This document shows positions 1 to 9,719 of a stretch of 64,000 nt of DNA, piece by piece (within the stretch, counting starts at the first letter, position 1; the number at the start of each line of letters is the position of its first letter). A program made the translations under genes and the position numbers. The notes under the pieces are model-generated. The model was given only the letters and a program-made list of their open reading frames with translations. It was not told the origin of the DNA and did not search any database. This stretch comes from Hyphomonadaceae bacterium (GTDB lineage Bacteria; Pseudomonadota; Alphaproteobacteria; Caulobacterales; Hyphomonadaceae): NCBI GenBank assembly GCA_016714495.1, contig JADKDU010000002.1, positions 434,001-498,000 of the forward strand, read 5' to 3'.

Positions 1-72
1 TACGCCGCCCTCGTTTTCCGATTTGCTTGAATCCTGAGTCCGGGGCCGTGAGAGCCTTGCAGGGAGGACTTC

Positions 73-1827
73 ATGCAGTCGACGACGCGTATACGCACGC
101 TGGCAGTGGCATTTGCTTCAGCGCTGGCGTTCTCCGCCTGCGGGCCCGAACAGGCAGTCACCAAGACGCCGAACCCGAATGCCGCTGCGGAAATCGCGAA
201 GTTCCTCGATGCAGAGATCAAGGACATGTCTGTGCTCGACCGTGCAGGACAGGAGGCGGAACTCAACTGGTTCGCCGCCGCCGCGTCGGCGTTTCAGGGC
301 ATGGAGATCAACGTCGTCTCCGAGTCGATCGCCACGCACGAGTATGAATCGAAAGTGCTGGCCCCGGCTTTCTCGGCCATCACCGGCATCAAGATCACCC
401 ACACGCTGATGGGCGAAGGCGATGTCGTCGATCGGCTGCAGCGCCAGATGCGCACGGGTGAGAACGAGTTCGACGCCTATGTGAACGATAGCGACCTGAT
501 CGGCACGCACTGGCGCTACAAACAGGTGCGTGACCTGACTGACTGGATGGCGAATGAGGGCAAGGACGTCACCTCGCCTACGCTCGACCTTCCCGACTTC
601 ATCGGCGCCAGCTTCACGACGGGTCCCGACAAGAAGCTCTACCAGCTTCCCGACCAGCAGTTCGCGAACCTTTACTGGTTTCGCTACGACTGGTTCAGCG
701 ACGCCAAGAACAAGTCCGACTTCAAGGCCAGGTACGGCTACGATCTCGGCGTCCCCGTGAACTGGTCCGCCTATGAGGACATCGCGGAATTCTTCACCGG
801 CCGCACGATCGAGGGGAAGAAGGTCTATGGCCACATGGACTATGGCAAGAAGGACCCCTCGCTTGGCTGGCGCTTCACCGACGCATGGCTGTCGATGGCC
901 GGCAATGGCGACAAGACCAATGGCGGCCCGAACGGCTTGCCGGTCGATGAATGGGGCATCCGCGTCGACGAGAACTCCCGTCCCGTCGGCTCATGCGTGG
1001 CGCGCGGCGGCGATACCAATGGTCCGGCCGCCGTCTATTCCATCACGAAGTATCTCGACTGGATGAAAAAGTACGCGCCGGCCGCCGCTCAAGGCATGAC
1101 TTTTTCGGAGTCAGGACCGATCCCGGCGCAGGGCGAGATCGCGCAACAGATGTTCTGGTACACCACCTTCACCGCCGACATGGTGAAGGAGGGCCTGCCC
1201 GTGCTGAACGCCGACGGCTCGCCGAAATGGCGAATGGCTCCCTCGCCGCATGGCGCCTATTGGGAAGAAGGCCAGAAGCTCGGTTATCAGGACGCGGGTT
1301 CGTGGACACTGATGTCCAACACGCCGGCGGATCGCGCGAAGGCCGCATGGCTCTACGCCCAGTTCGTCACGTCGAAGACAGTGGACCTGAAGAAGAGCCA
1401 CACCGGCCTCACCTTCATCCGCGAAAGCACGATCCAGCACCCCAGCTTCACCGAGCGCGCGCCCAAGCTTGGCGGTCTCGTCGAATTCTACCGCTCGCCC
1501 GCGCGCACGCAGTGGTCGCCCACGGGCACCAATGTGCCGGACTATCCCAAACTTGCCGCGCTCTGGTGGCAGAATATCGGCGACGCCGCCGCCGGATCGA
1601 AGACGCCCCAACAGGCGATGGATGCGCTCTGCAAGGCGCAGGAGGACGTGCTGGCCCGTCTCGAGGAACAGGGCGTCCAGGGTGAGATCGGACCGAAGCT
1701 GAACCCGGAAGAAAACCCGCAGGTCTGGTTCGATCGCCCGGGCGCGCCCAAGCCGAAGCTGGCGAACGAAGATCCCAAGCCGGAAACCATCGACTATGAC
1801 ACGCTGATCAAGAGCTGGCAGCACTGA
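73..1827 (+). CDS. glpV: GlpV-like ABC transporter substrate-binding lipoprotein
   Basis: 584 aa extracellular solute-binding protein of the long (about 570-580 aa) class that includes the rhizobial glycerol-binding protein GlpV. It would capture a polyol-type substrate outside the inner membrane and hand it to an ABC permease. The N-terminus is a lipoprotein signal with lipobox AFSAC (Cys23). The C-terminal half carries stretches I associate with GlpV proteins, such as MFWYTTF, GLVEFYRSPAR and TNVPDYPKLA. A good ribosome site (GGGAGGA) lies just before the ATG. No permease or ATPase gene follows, so if this is a glp transporter its other genes lie upstream of the window. Family assignment is firm; glycerol as substrate is inferred from recalled similarity. 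Confidence 0.85.
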   Translation: MQSTTRIRTLAVAFASALAFSACGPEQAVTKTPNPNAAAEIAKFLDAEIKDMSVLDRAGQEAELNWFAAAASAFQGMEINVVSESIATHEYESKVLAPAFSAITGIKITHTLMGEGDVVDRLQRQMRTGENEFDAYVNDSDLIGTHWRYKQVRDLTDWMANEGKDVTSPTLDLPDFIGASFTTGPDKKLYQLPDQQFANLYWFRYDWFSDAKNKSDFKARYGYDLGVPVNWSAYEDIAEFFTGRTIEGKKVYGHMDYGKKDPSLGWRFTDAWLSMAGNGDKTNGGPNGLPVDEWGIRVDENSRPVGSCVARGGDTNGPAAVYSITKYLDWMKKYAPAAAQGMTFSESGPIPAQGEIAQQMFWYTTFTADMVKEGLPVLNADGSPKWRMAPSPHGAYWEEGQKLGYQDAGSWTLMSNTPADRAKAAWLYAQFVTSKTVDLKKSHTGLTFIRESTIQHPSFTERAPKLGGLVEFYRSPARTQWSPTGTNVPDYPKLAALWWQNIGDAAAGSKTPQQAMDALCKAQEDVLARLEEQGVQGEIGPKLNPEENPQVWFDRPGAPKPKLANEDPKPETIDYDTLIKSWQH

Positions 1828-1843
1828 TAGGCGGAAAGAATAA

Positions 1844-1867
1844 GGCCTCGCAGCGTGCTGCGAGGCC
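1844..1867 (+). terminator. Hairpin after the binding-protein gene
   Basis: Perfect 9-bp stem GGCCTCGCA/TGCGAGGCC with a 6-nt loop, 17 nt after the stop codon. There is no U-tract, so it is either a weak terminator or an mRNA 3'-end stabiliser. Confidence 0.5.
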
Positions 1868-2057
1868 CAGTTACCGGGTCAAAAATGCAATTCAATCCGG
1901 TGCGCAGCCATCCTCGGGGTGACAACCGCGTCGGCGGACATGATTGGCGGCGGACGCCACGGATATCAATACCGGCTGGCCGGATTGTTTTTGTTGGAGA
2001 TGCTAAAGACCGCACGGCTATTGGCGCTCGCGTGAGGTCGGAAAACGGGGTGATGCG

Positions 2058-3548
2058 TTGCGATTCCAAGTTCTGATTGCGGTGTCTTTGCTGCTAGCCG
2101 GGTGCATATCAGCGCCCGAGCAGCCCCATCCATCGCCGTTGACCAATGTTACCGGCCCGCTAGCCCAAACCGATGATAGCCACGCTTTCGGCGCCGCCGC
2201 CTACACGCTGCGGCCGGAAACGCTCGCCTTGCAAGGTTATGTCGAGGAAGAGTTCCTCGTTTCGGGCTTGGCCAATGTCTATGACTGGCCAGCCAGCGGC
2301 GCCGTGATCCGCACGGCTGATGCGCCCTACGCCACGCGCGTGCTCGTGCGACGGCCGGCGTCCGGGGGGCGTTTCTCCGGCCGCGTCGTGGTGGAGATGT
2401 TGAACCCCTCAAACCTGTTCGACCTCAACATCGGCTGGGCGATCCACCACGACGAGATCGTTCGCCAGGGTGACGCATGGGTCGGCATCACGGCAAAGCC
2501 GGTTGCGGTCGCAACGCTCAAGGCATTCGACGCGAAGCGTTATTCGGCGCTTAACTGGGCCAACCCTCTGGCCACAAACGATTCCCGAAACTGCGAAGTC
2601 TCCGGCGACAGCGCGAAGTCGACCGAGAACGGCCTTGTCTGGGACATTCACACACAAGTTGCGAAATGGCTTCGTTCGACAGACGCAAGCAATCCGTTTC
2701 GCTATGGCAACCGCACATCGCGCGCCGCACGGCTTTATGGCTGGGGCTATTCGCAGACAGGCGGCTTCCTGTTCACCTATATCAACGCGATCCAGCCGCT
2801 CGTCGTCGCCAGAGACGGCAGGTCGCCATTCGACGGCTACATCGTCGGCATGCTCGGGGGGCCATCGCCGATCAATCAGTGCGCCGAGCGCATTCCCGCC
2901 GGCGATCCGCGGCGCCCGATCCGCAACGCAGGCGTTCCTGTGGTTCACGTCATGAGCCAGTCCGACTATCTCGGTTGGGCGCCAAACCGCCGAGAGGACA
3001 GCGACACCCCCGGTGACCGGTACCGTCACTACGACCTGGCTGGCGCGGGCCATGCGACGCCAGACGAACTCTGGTTTGCTGCACGGTCGGAAGACATCCT
3101 GAAAGGCAGCCGCACCCCGCCCGCGCAGGATTGCGACCAGGGACCTCGCAGCCGCTTTCCCAGCTGGGTCGCTTACAACGCGATTTACCGGAATTTGAAG
3201 GCGTGGGTGGAAGACGGCGTGCCGCCGCCGCCATCGCGGAACATAGAGGTGGCCGATGGCAAGGGCGTGGTCGATTCGCATGGCAATGTGAAGGGCGGCG
3301 TCCGTTCGCCCTTCCTGGATGTCCCGACTTCAACGTGGAACGGCAATTCTACCGGCCAGTCCTTCTGCCGGATCGCCGGCCATGAAATCCCATTCGACGC
3401 AGCAAAACTCGCCAGCCTCTATTCCAGCCAGCAGGCGTATGAGGCCGCCGTCCGTCAGAACGTTGATGATCTCGTCAAAGCCCGCTTTATCACCCCCGAG
3501 GATGGCGTCGTACTGAAGGCGCGCGTATCGGAAACCAAGGTGCGCTGA
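2058..3548 (+). CDS. Secreted alpha/beta-hydrolase-domain lipoprotein
   Basis: 496 aa protein resembling the alpha/beta hydrolase domain family PF20091. It begins with a lipoprotein signal whose lipobox LLAGC follows a short hydrophobic stretch, so it is probably anchored in the outer membrane or periplasm. The likely nucleophile elbow is GYSQTGG near residue 230, and a late GAGHA could supply the catalytic His. The start is a TTG, chosen because it directly precedes the signal peptide; the only nearby ATG (2053) is in another frame. Substrate unknown, likely an ester or lactone. The gene stands alone between the binding-protein gene and a tRNA gene. Confidence 0.75.
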   Translation: MRFQVLIAVSLLLAGCISAPEQPHPSPLTNVTGPLAQTDDSHAFGAAAYTLRPETLALQGYVEEEFLVSGLANVYDWPASGAVIRTADAPYATRVLVRRPASGGRFSGRVVVEMLNPSNLFDLNIGWAIHHDEIVRQGDAWVGITAKPVAVATLKAFDAKRYSALNWANPLATNDSRNCEVSGDSAKSTENGLVWDIHTQVAKWLRSTDASNPFRYGNRTSRAARLYGWGYSQTGGFLFTYINAIQPLVVARDGRSPFDGYIVGMLGGPSPINQCAERIPAGDPRRPIRNAGVPVVHVMSQSDYLGWAPNRREDSDTPGDRYRHYDLAGAGHATPDELWFAARSEDILKGSRTPPAQDCDQGPRSRFPSWVAYNAIYRNLKAWVEDGVPPPPSRNIEVADGKGVVDSHGNVKGGVRSPFLDVPTSTWNGNSTGQSFCRIAGHEIPFDAAKLASLYSSQQAYEAAVRQNVDDLVKARFITPEDGVVLKARVSETKVR

Positions 3549-3666
3549 CACGCGGGCAGGGCTTCACAATCTCTGTTTTCAAGGCTTTTTCGCTGGATAG
3601 CCCTTCAGGCTTGCACCTGCCCCAAATCCCGCTAGGAAGGCCGCTCGCTTGACGCAGCCGCCAAGC

Positions 3667-3756
3667 GGAGAGGTGGCCGAGTGGTCGAAGGCGCGCCCCT
3701 GCTAAGGGCGTATAGGGGTAACCCTATCGTGAGTTCGAATCTCATCCTCTCCGCCA
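3667..3756 (+). tRNA. tRNA-Ser (GCT)
   Basis: Acceptor stem GGAGAGG pairs with CCTCTCC. The anticodon arm is CGCCC-CTGCTAA-GGGCG, giving anticodon GCT for AGC/AGU codons. A long variable arm (TATAGGGGTAACCCTAT) is typical of tRNA-Ser. TTCGAAT T-loop, discriminator G and encoded CCA are present. Confidence 0.97.
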
Positions 3757-3936
3757 GCGCGGTCCGCACACAGGTCGCTCTGATAAGTGAATGCGCGGCC
3801 AGCATTGTCCCGATTGACGCGGCGGTGCGCTAGAGATCATCCTACCTGACGACAATTCACCTTTGGGCTACGTCATTCGGCGCTGGCCAAAGGCAGATCT
3901 ACCGATGATCAAACATCGGAGATACGGGGAGAAAAC

Positions 3937-6093
3937 ATGATGAAGTCGCGCACCACACGGCGCATTGCACCGCAATTGGGTATCGAACATATGGCGCTTG
4001 GCAGAGCCGGACAGCCCGGAACGCTGAAATCCTACCTTCGAGGATCGCTGATCGCGGCCTCCATGCTTGCGGCAGGTCTGAGCGCAGCGGCGCAGGAAAG
4101 CCCGAGCTATTCGGCGGCGCAGGCTGCGGCGGGAAAGACGACTTACGAACGCGCATGCGTCGCCTGTCATGGCGAAGGCCTCGATGACGGCGAATTCGGC
4201 CCGATGCTACGCGGCGACGAGTTCCTGCTGCGCTGGGCCGGCAAGAGCGTCGAGGAACTGTTCCACTACGTCTCCGACACTATGCCGACCGCACAGCCCG
4301 GTTCGCTGACGGAGGAGGAATACATCAACGTGGTCGCCTACCTGCTGTCGCGGAACACGATGACCGCCGGAACGCCGCTCACCCCGATCTCGCAGAAGAC
4401 CATGACCTTGCCGTCGACGACGGCCAATCTCGGCATGATCTCCGCCGGCGTGAAACTGCCGCCTAACCCCACTGCGCGGCCAAGCCCGCTCACCAAGATC
4501 ACGCCGGTGACCGAGGCGATGCTGTCATCGCCCTCGCCGTCGGACTGGATCGATGGACGCCGGACGCGCGACGCCCAGGGCTTCAGCCCGCTCAATCAGA
4601 TCAACACGGGCAATGTCGACAAGCTGCGTCTGAGCTGGTCGCTGTCCCTGCCGCCCGGTCCGAACCAGAACACGCCGCTCGTGCATGACGGCGTGATGTT
4701 CGTGCACGCCTTCAAGGATGTCCTGCAGGCCGTGGACGCCGTTAATGGCGATATCCTTTGGCAATACATCTATCGGCTGCCGAAGGACGTCACGCCCACG
4801 CCGAAGAAATCCATCGCACTCTACGAATCGATGGTGTTCATGCCGACATCGGACGCCCGTATCGTGGCGCTCGACGTGAAAACCGGCAAGGAGATCTGGA
4901 ACACCGGCGCCGGCGCAACCGGCTTCACCATGTCGGGCGGCCCCATCGTCGCCAAGGGCAAGGTGATCTTCGGAACCCGGGGACCCAAGCCCGTCATTGT
5001 CGCGCTGGACGCCAAGACCGGCAAGGAAGCATGGCGTTTTAATCCCATTCCGAAGCCAGGCGAGCCGAACTACGACACCTGGAACAATATGCCTTACGAG
5101 GCGCGCACGGGTGGCACGATCTGGACGCCTGGCAGCTATGACAAGGAGACCAATCTCGTCTTCTTCGGTCCGGCCCCGACCTACGACACGAAACCTCTCC
5201 GCAACCTTGTCAAAGGCGCCAACAACGATGCGCTCTACACCAACGCCACCGTCGCGCTGAATCCTGACACCGGGAAGCTCGTCTGGTATTATCAGCATCT
5301 CCAGAACGACCAGATGGACCTAGACTGGGCCTATGAGCGCCAGATCATGACTATCGGCGCTGGCGCCAACGCGCGTCGCGTGCTCGTCACCGCGGGCAAG
5401 GCCGCCCTGCATGACGCCCTCGATCCAGCCACAGGCAAATACCTGTTCTCGATCGATCTGGGCATGCAGAACTACATCACGGCCATCGATCCCAAGACGG
5501 GCCGCAAGACCGTCGATCCCAACCTGATCCCCGGCGATGGCAAGACGAAGATGATCTGCCCGAGCGCCGCGGGCTCGAAGAACTTCAACCCCTCGGGCTT
5601 CAACCCCGCCACCGGCGTCCTGTTCGTGCCGTTGATCGAAGTCTGCATGGATTTCGTGCAGCTTCCAGAAGGTCAGCGCGGCCTGCTCTCAACTGGCGTG
5701 CGCACTAACAACCGGCCCATGCCCAACAGTGACGGCCTGTATGGCCGCCTCGTCGCCGTCGATCTTCAGGCGAAGAAGCAGCTCTGGGTCACGCGCGAAC
5801 GCGTGCCAATTCTGACCAGCACGCTGCCGACGGCTGGCGGTCTGATCTTCGCCGGATCGATGGACCGGACGTTCGCGGCCTACGACCAGGCGAGCGGAAA
5901 ACGCGTGTGGAGCACCCGCCTTGGCGACGTGCCGAACTCGAATCCCATCAGCTATGAGGTCAATGGCAAGCAATACATCGCGGTCGTCACCGGGAGCGGC
6001 GCTGTCCGCAGCACCGCCTATGTGAACATGCTGCCGGAGATCAAGAACCCCACCATGCGGACCTCGAACATCTGGGTTTTCGAGCTTCCCTAG
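3937..6093 (+). CDS. Cytochrome c-PQQ beta-propeller dehydrogenase
   Basis: 718 aa periplasmic quinohaemoprotein-like dehydrogenase. After a long basic leader and a hydrophobic segment ending near AAAQ (residue 53), an N-terminal cytochrome c domain carries CVACH (residues 74-78) and a possible distal Met in DTMPTAQPG. A PQQ-type eight-bladed propeller follows, with repeated Trp motifs (GDILW, GKEIW, GKEAW, GKLVWYYQ). It would oxidise an alcohol or aldehyde and pass electrons through haem c. The haem domain precedes the propeller, unlike type II alcohol dehydrogenases, and I see no vicinal Cys-Cys pair. GGGGAG sits 5 nt before the ATG; a later ATG at codon 19 is a possible shorter start. A secreted ACHxGNY-family gene follows 225 nt downstream. 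Substrate unknown. Confidence 0.88.
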   Translation: MMKSRTTRRIAPQLGIEHMALGRAGQPGTLKSYLRGSLIAASMLAAGLSAAAQESPSYSAAQAAAGKTTYERACVACHGEGLDDGEFGPMLRGDEFLLRWAGKSVEELFHYVSDTMPTAQPGSLTEEEYINVVAYLLSRNTMTAGTPLTPISQKTMTLPSTTANLGMISAGVKLPPNPTARPSPLTKITPVTEAMLSSPSPSDWIDGRRTRDAQGFSPLNQINTGNVDKLRLSWSLSLPPGPNQNTPLVHDGVMFVHAFKDVLQAVDAVNGDILWQYIYRLPKDVTPTPKKSIALYESMVFMPTSDARIVALDVKTGKEIWNTGAGATGFTMSGGPIVAKGKVIFGTRGPKPVIVALDAKTGKEAWRFNPIPKPGEPNYDTWNNMPYEARTGGTIWTPGSYDKETNLVFFGPAPTYDTKPLRNLVKGANNDALYTNATVALNPDTGKLVWYYQHLQNDQMDLDWAYERQIMTIGAGANARRVLVTAGKAALHDALDPATGKYLFSIDLGMQNYITAIDPKTGRKTVDPNLIPGDGKTKMICPSAAGSKNFNPSGFNPATGVLFVPLIEVCMDFVQLPEGQRGLLSTGVRTNNRPMPNSDGLYGRLVAVDLQAKKQLWVTRERVPILTSTLPTAGGLIFAGSMDRTFAAYDQASGKRVWSTRLGDVPNSNPISYEVNGKQYIAVVTGSGAVRSTAYVNMLPEIKNPTMRTSNIWVFELP

Positions 6094-6318
6094 GTCGAAT
6101 TGCGAGCTGAAGTCAGTCGATCCAGGCAAAGCGGAGGGGATTGGGGTCCCATCCTCTCCGTCGCCCCCTGCGACAATGACTTCAGGGGTGGTTTCGTTCA
6201 AATAGCCGTGGCCCAGCTTTCGTCGGCCACGAACGGCCCTAAGATGCCGGGCAACTGGCATGCCTGCGTTTTTACACAAACATAGACAGGCAGGCGGCCA
6301 CATTCGGGAGTTAATCAG

Positions 6319-7368
6319 ATGAATCGACTATGCAGGATTCTGCTCGCAACAAGTGCGATAGCCGCGCTTCCCGGGCCGGCAATCGCTCAAGAGGCTGGCT
6401 ATACCACGCCGAAAACCGGCTGGGGCGCACCGGACCTCCAGGGCTTCTGGACCAACATCGCCATGACGGCGATGCAGCGTCCTGCCGCCACCGACAAGCT
6501 CGTCCTCACCGAGGATGAAGCCATAAAGTTGGCCCGCGGCAACATCTATACGGGTGTCTACGCCCAGGAAGCCGGCGTTTCGAAGGTTGACGAGAAGTCG
6601 TCGCAGGAGCTCCTCGCCGACAAGAACCCGAACCGGGGCTACAACGCTTTCTGGCTTGATCCCGGCAAGGGCTATGCGACCGTGAAGGGCGAGTATCGCT
6701 CCTCCTGGATCACCTATCCGGCCGACGGCAAAATCCCGTACACGGCCGCCGGTATCGCCGCCAACACGCGCGGCGGCAACTATGACGACTACGAAGCCCG
6801 TCCGCTGCCGGAACGCTGCTTGATGAGCTTCACCGGCGCCGCAGGCCCGGTCATGAACAACGGCCTGTACAACAACACATACCAGATCGTGCAGTCGCCG
6901 GAGTCGGTGATGATCCTGACCGAGATGATCCACGACGTCCGCGTCATCCCGATCGTCAAGTCAGCGGCGGAAGCCAAGCATGGCCCGAAAGAGATTCCGA
7001 AATGGGGCGGCGACTCGGTGGGCTGGTATGAAGGCAACACGCTTGTCGTGAAGACCGTCAACTCGCACCCCCGTCAACGCTCGTTCATCTCGCCCACCGG
7101 CACGGTGACGGAGCGCTACACGCGTTGGTCGAACGGCGAGATCTTCTACGAGTTCAAGGTCGACGACCCGACGCTCTACAAAACGGCGTGGGGCGGAGAG
7201 ATGTCGCTCAAAACCTCGCAAGAGCCGCTGTACGAATACGCCTGCCATGAAGGCAATTATTCATTCGCCGGCATCATGGGCGGCGCGCGTGAGCTGGACC
7301 GTCAAGGTCGGCCTTATCCGCCGGAGAAGCCCACCTTCGCTGGCGTCGACGTCGCGGATGGCGAATAG
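6319..7368 (+). CDS. Secreted protein of an uncharacterised ACHxGNY family (copy 1)
   Basis: 349 aa with a Sec signal peptide (cleavage after AIAQ, residue 24). No enzymatic domain recognised. Landmarks shared with a second copy at 57767-58984 are APDLQGFW near the N-terminus, NAFWLDPG, SSWIT-PADG, ERC followed by a short loop and YNN-QIV, and YEYACHEGNY near the C-terminus. The two conserved cysteines (in ERC and ACH) could form a disulfide or bind a cofactor. It follows a cytochrome c-PQQ dehydrogenase and is closed by a strong terminator, so the two may act together in the periplasm. That role is inference from context only. Confidence 0.8.
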   Translation: MNRLCRILLATSAIAALPGPAIAQEAGYTTPKTGWGAPDLQGFWTNIAMTAMQRPAATDKLVLTEDEAIKLARGNIYTGVYAQEAGVSKVDEKSSQELLADKNPNRGYNAFWLDPGKGYATVKGEYRSSWITYPADGKIPYTAAGIAANTRGGNYDDYEARPLPERCLMSFTGAAGPVMNNGLYNNTYQIVQSPESVMILTEMIHDVRVIPIVKSAAEAKHGPKEIPKWGGDSVGWYEGNTLVVKTVNSHPRQRSFISPTGTVTERYTRWSNGEIFYEFKVDDPTLYKTAWGGEMSLKTSQEPLYEYACHEGNYSFAGIMGGARELDRQGRPYPPEKPTFAGVDVADGE

Positions 7369-7398
7369 TCGTCAGACGATCCGGACTTGAGATTGACG

Positions 7399-7433
7399 GG
7401 AGCCGCACCTCATGGTGCGGCTCCTTTCTTTTT
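7399..7433 (+). terminator. Rho-independent terminator
   Basis: Perfect 11-bp stem GGAGCCGCACC/GGTGCGGCTCC with a TCAT loop, followed by TTTCTTTTT. It lies 30 nt after the preceding stop codon and separates that gene from matB. Confidence 0.92.
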
Positions 7434-7454
7434 GGGCGAACGGCGGAGGCTGGA

Positions 7455-8861
7455 ATGTCGGCAAGTCTCTTCGAACTGCTTGCATCGCGTTTTCCCCCTG
7501 AGCGCTCGGCTCCGTGCTTCATCCTCTCCGATGGACGCGAGATCAGCTATGGCGCGCTGGAATCCGCCGCGGCCCGCGTTGCGGGGCGGTTGATCGCGGA
7601 AGGCCTGCGGCCCGGCGACCGGGTTGCGCTACAGGCCGAGAAATCGCCGGAGGCGATCATGATCTATCTCGGTGTGCTGATGGCCGGCGCCGCGTTTGTC
7701 CCGCTCAACGCCGCGTACACAAAATCCGAAGTCGATTATTTCCTCGGCGACGCGTATCCGAGAGTCTTCGTCACCGATCCGCCGACTTTCGTCCGCGAAG
7801 CCGAAAGCGCAGAGGCGCTGGCCCGTCCCGTCCCGCGCGACGCCGGCGACCTCGCCTCGCTGATCTACACCAGCGGCACTACCGGCCGTTCCAAGGGCGC
7901 GATGCTCAGCCACGGAAACCTCGCGGAGAATGCACTGGCGCTTCACGCGGCCTGGGGTTTCACGCCAAAAGACGTCCTGTTGCACGCCCTGCCGGTCTTC
8001 CATGTCCACGGCCTTTTCGTCGCGCTGCACTGCGCGCTCCTCTCCGGCGCACCGATGATCTGGCTGCCGAAGTTCGCGGACGCCGAAGTCCTCACGGGGC
8101 TGAAGCGCGCCACGGTGATGATGGGCGTGCCGACCTTCTACACGCGCCTGCTGGCCAATCCTGCCTTCAACCGGGAAAGCGCCTCCAACATCCGCCTGTT
8201 CATTTCCGGCTCGGCGCCGCTCCTGCCATCCACTTTCGCTCAGTTCGAGCAATGCACCGGCCAGCGAATCCTTGAGCGCTATGGCATGAGCGAGGCGGTC
8301 ATCATCACCTCCAACCCGCTCGAAGGCGATCGCATCGCTGGCAGCGTCGGCTTCCCGCTTCCCGGCGTTGAGTTGCGTATCGGCGGTGGTGAGGAGACCG
8401 GCGTCATCCAGATCCGCGGCCCCAGCGTCTTCTCGGCCTACTGGCGCATGCCGGAAAAGACCGCCGAGGAATTCACCGCCGACGGCTTCTTCATCACCGG
8501 AGATGTCGGCCGCGTCGATCCAGACGGCCGCGTCTGGATTTCCGGCCGGGCCAAGGACCTCATCATTTCCGGCGGCTACAACGTCTATCCCAAGGAGGTT
8601 GAGCTCGTGCTCGACGAACTTCCGGGCGTCACCGAAAGCGCGGTGATCGGCCTGCCGCATCCCGATTTCGGCGAAGGCGTCGCCGCAATCTGCACCGGCA
8701 AAGGCGACGAGGCTGGCATCATCGTCGCCGCCCGCCAGCAGCTTGCCGCTTACAAACTTCCCAAGCGGGTGATCTTCGTGAACGACCTGCCGCGCAACGC
8801 CATGGGCAAGGTTCAGAAGAACCTGTTGCGTCAGACCTACGCCACTCTTTTCCAGCGCTAA
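7455..8861 (+). CDS. matB: Malonyl-CoA synthetase
   Basis: 468 aa ANL-superfamily adenylating enzyme that converts malonate, ATP and CoA to malonyl-CoA in the cytoplasm. The ATP-binding P-loop YTSGTTGRSKG is at residues 138-148. ERYGMSE followed by SNPLEG and GSVGFPLPGV matches the MatB signature rather than acetyl- or long-chain acyl-CoA synthetases. The hinge aspartate lies in ITGDVG, and the C-terminal catalytic lysine in NAMGK. It is a little shorter than the usual about 500 aa. No malonyl-CoA decarboxylase or malonate transporter is beside it, so it may supply malonyl-CoA for lipid synthesis or detoxify malonate. Confidence 0.9.
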   Translation: MSASLFELLASRFPPERSAPCFILSDGREISYGALESAAARVAGRLIAEGLRPGDRVALQAEKSPEAIMIYLGVLMAGAAFVPLNAAYTKSEVDYFLGDAYPRVFVTDPPTFVREAESAEALARPVPRDAGDLASLIYTSGTTGRSKGAMLSHGNLAENALALHAAWGFTPKDVLLHALPVFHVHGLFVALHCALLSGAPMIWLPKFADAEVLTGLKRATVMMGVPTFYTRLLANPAFNRESASNIRLFISGSAPLLPSTFAQFEQCTGQRILERYGMSEAVIITSNPLEGDRIAGSVGFPLPGVELRIGGGEETGVIQIRGPSVFSAYWRMPEKTAEEFTADGFFITGDVGRVDPDGRVWISGRAKDLIISGGYNVYPKEVELVLDELPGVTESAVIGLPHPDFGEGVAAICTGKGDEAGIIVAARQQLAAYKLPKRVIFVNDLPRNAMGKVQKNLLRQTYATLFQR

Positions 8862-9166
8862 TCCCAAAGACACGTTGGGCGGAGCCGTCAAACCGGACAG
8901 CCCCGCCCCGCATGCGTCCCCACGCACCCAGAACCTGTTGAAGCGGGGCGGCCGACATGCAGGTTCGGCGAGGAACCAAAGTCTGCGCATTTGCCGCGGC
9001 AGGGATGAATGCCAGTGAACCCCGCCTCTGCACCTGAAAGCGGAATTGCTGGAAAAACGGGACTCGTCGCCTGAGTTTTATTTTGGCCCGTTGATCGTGA
9101 GGATGGGTCCAGTATTTGCAGGGCCACGTTCTGCGTGGTTAACCTCGCCGCGAGGGATGTTCGGTC
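8862..9166. other. Intergenic, no gene seen
   Basis: About 300 nt between matB and the sigma factor gene. A loose inverted repeat (CCGCCCCGC near 8910 and GCGGGGCGG near 8945) is visible. The long minus-strand frame crossing it is a shadow of matB. It probably holds the promoter of the sigma/kinase pair. Confidence 0.5.
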
Positions 9167-9715
9167 GTGGAACCAGTCGGGCAGCGTGCTGAAAGCGCCA
9201 GCCGCGAGGCAGTTGCTGCCGCGCGGGACGCGCTTTTGCGCGCCCACTATGACGAATTCCGCAAGGTGGCGGGCCGGGTCCTCAATGGCGACGCCGCGGC
9301 GCTGCAGATCCAGCCGACAGACCTTGCCCATGAAGCCGTCATCCGCCTGTCCGGCCTCGATCGCCTCGATTTCAAGGGCCGCACCCATTTCCTCTCGCTG
9401 TCTGCGCGCGTCATGCGACAGATCCTGATCGACGAAATCCGCCGCATGCGCGCCGCCAAGCGTCAGGCCCCGCCCGTCGCGACCCAGCTGCCGCCCGAAC
9501 TTGGCGCCCAGAGCATCGATCTCGAAGACCTCGACCGCGCCCTTTCGAAACTCGAACTCGTCGCCCCCGATCATGCCCGCCTGGTCGACCAGCGCTATTT
9601 CGCCGGGCTCACGCTCGAAGAGATCGCTGAGATCGACAACGTCTCCGTCCGAACCGTGAAGCGCCAATGGCGCGCTGCTCGCGCTTGGCTCGTCGCCGAA
9701 CTGGGCCAGCGTTAG
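9167..9715 (+). CDS. ECF-type RNA polymerase sigma factor
   Basis: 182 aa extracytoplasmic-function sigma factor of the type usually paired with Ser/Thr kinases (TIGR02999-like). The sigma2 part includes LQIQPTDLAHEAVIRL and a region-2.4 segment ending RQILIDEIRR. The sigma4 helix-turn-helix is GLTLEEIAEIDNVSVRTVKR near residues 150-169. The start is a GTG, since no ATG is available before conserved sequence. The kinase gene begins 4 nt after the stop, so the two are almost certainly cotranscribed. No anti-sigma factor gene is adjacent; the kinase may set its activity. Confidence 0.9.
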   Translation: MEPVGQRAESASREAVAAARDALLRAHYDEFRKVAGRVLNGDAAALQIQPTDLAHEAVIRLSGLDRLDFKGRTHFLSLSARVMRQILIDEIRRMRAAKRQAPPVATQLPPELGAQSIDLEDLDRALSKLELVAPDHARLVDQRYFAGLTLEEIAEIDNVSVRTVKRQWRAARAWLVAELGQR

Positions 9716-9719
9716 GGCC

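Noticed and set aside
7629..8990. 453-codon minus-strand frame
   Set aside because: Antisense shadow of matB; no ribosome site and no recognisable domain.
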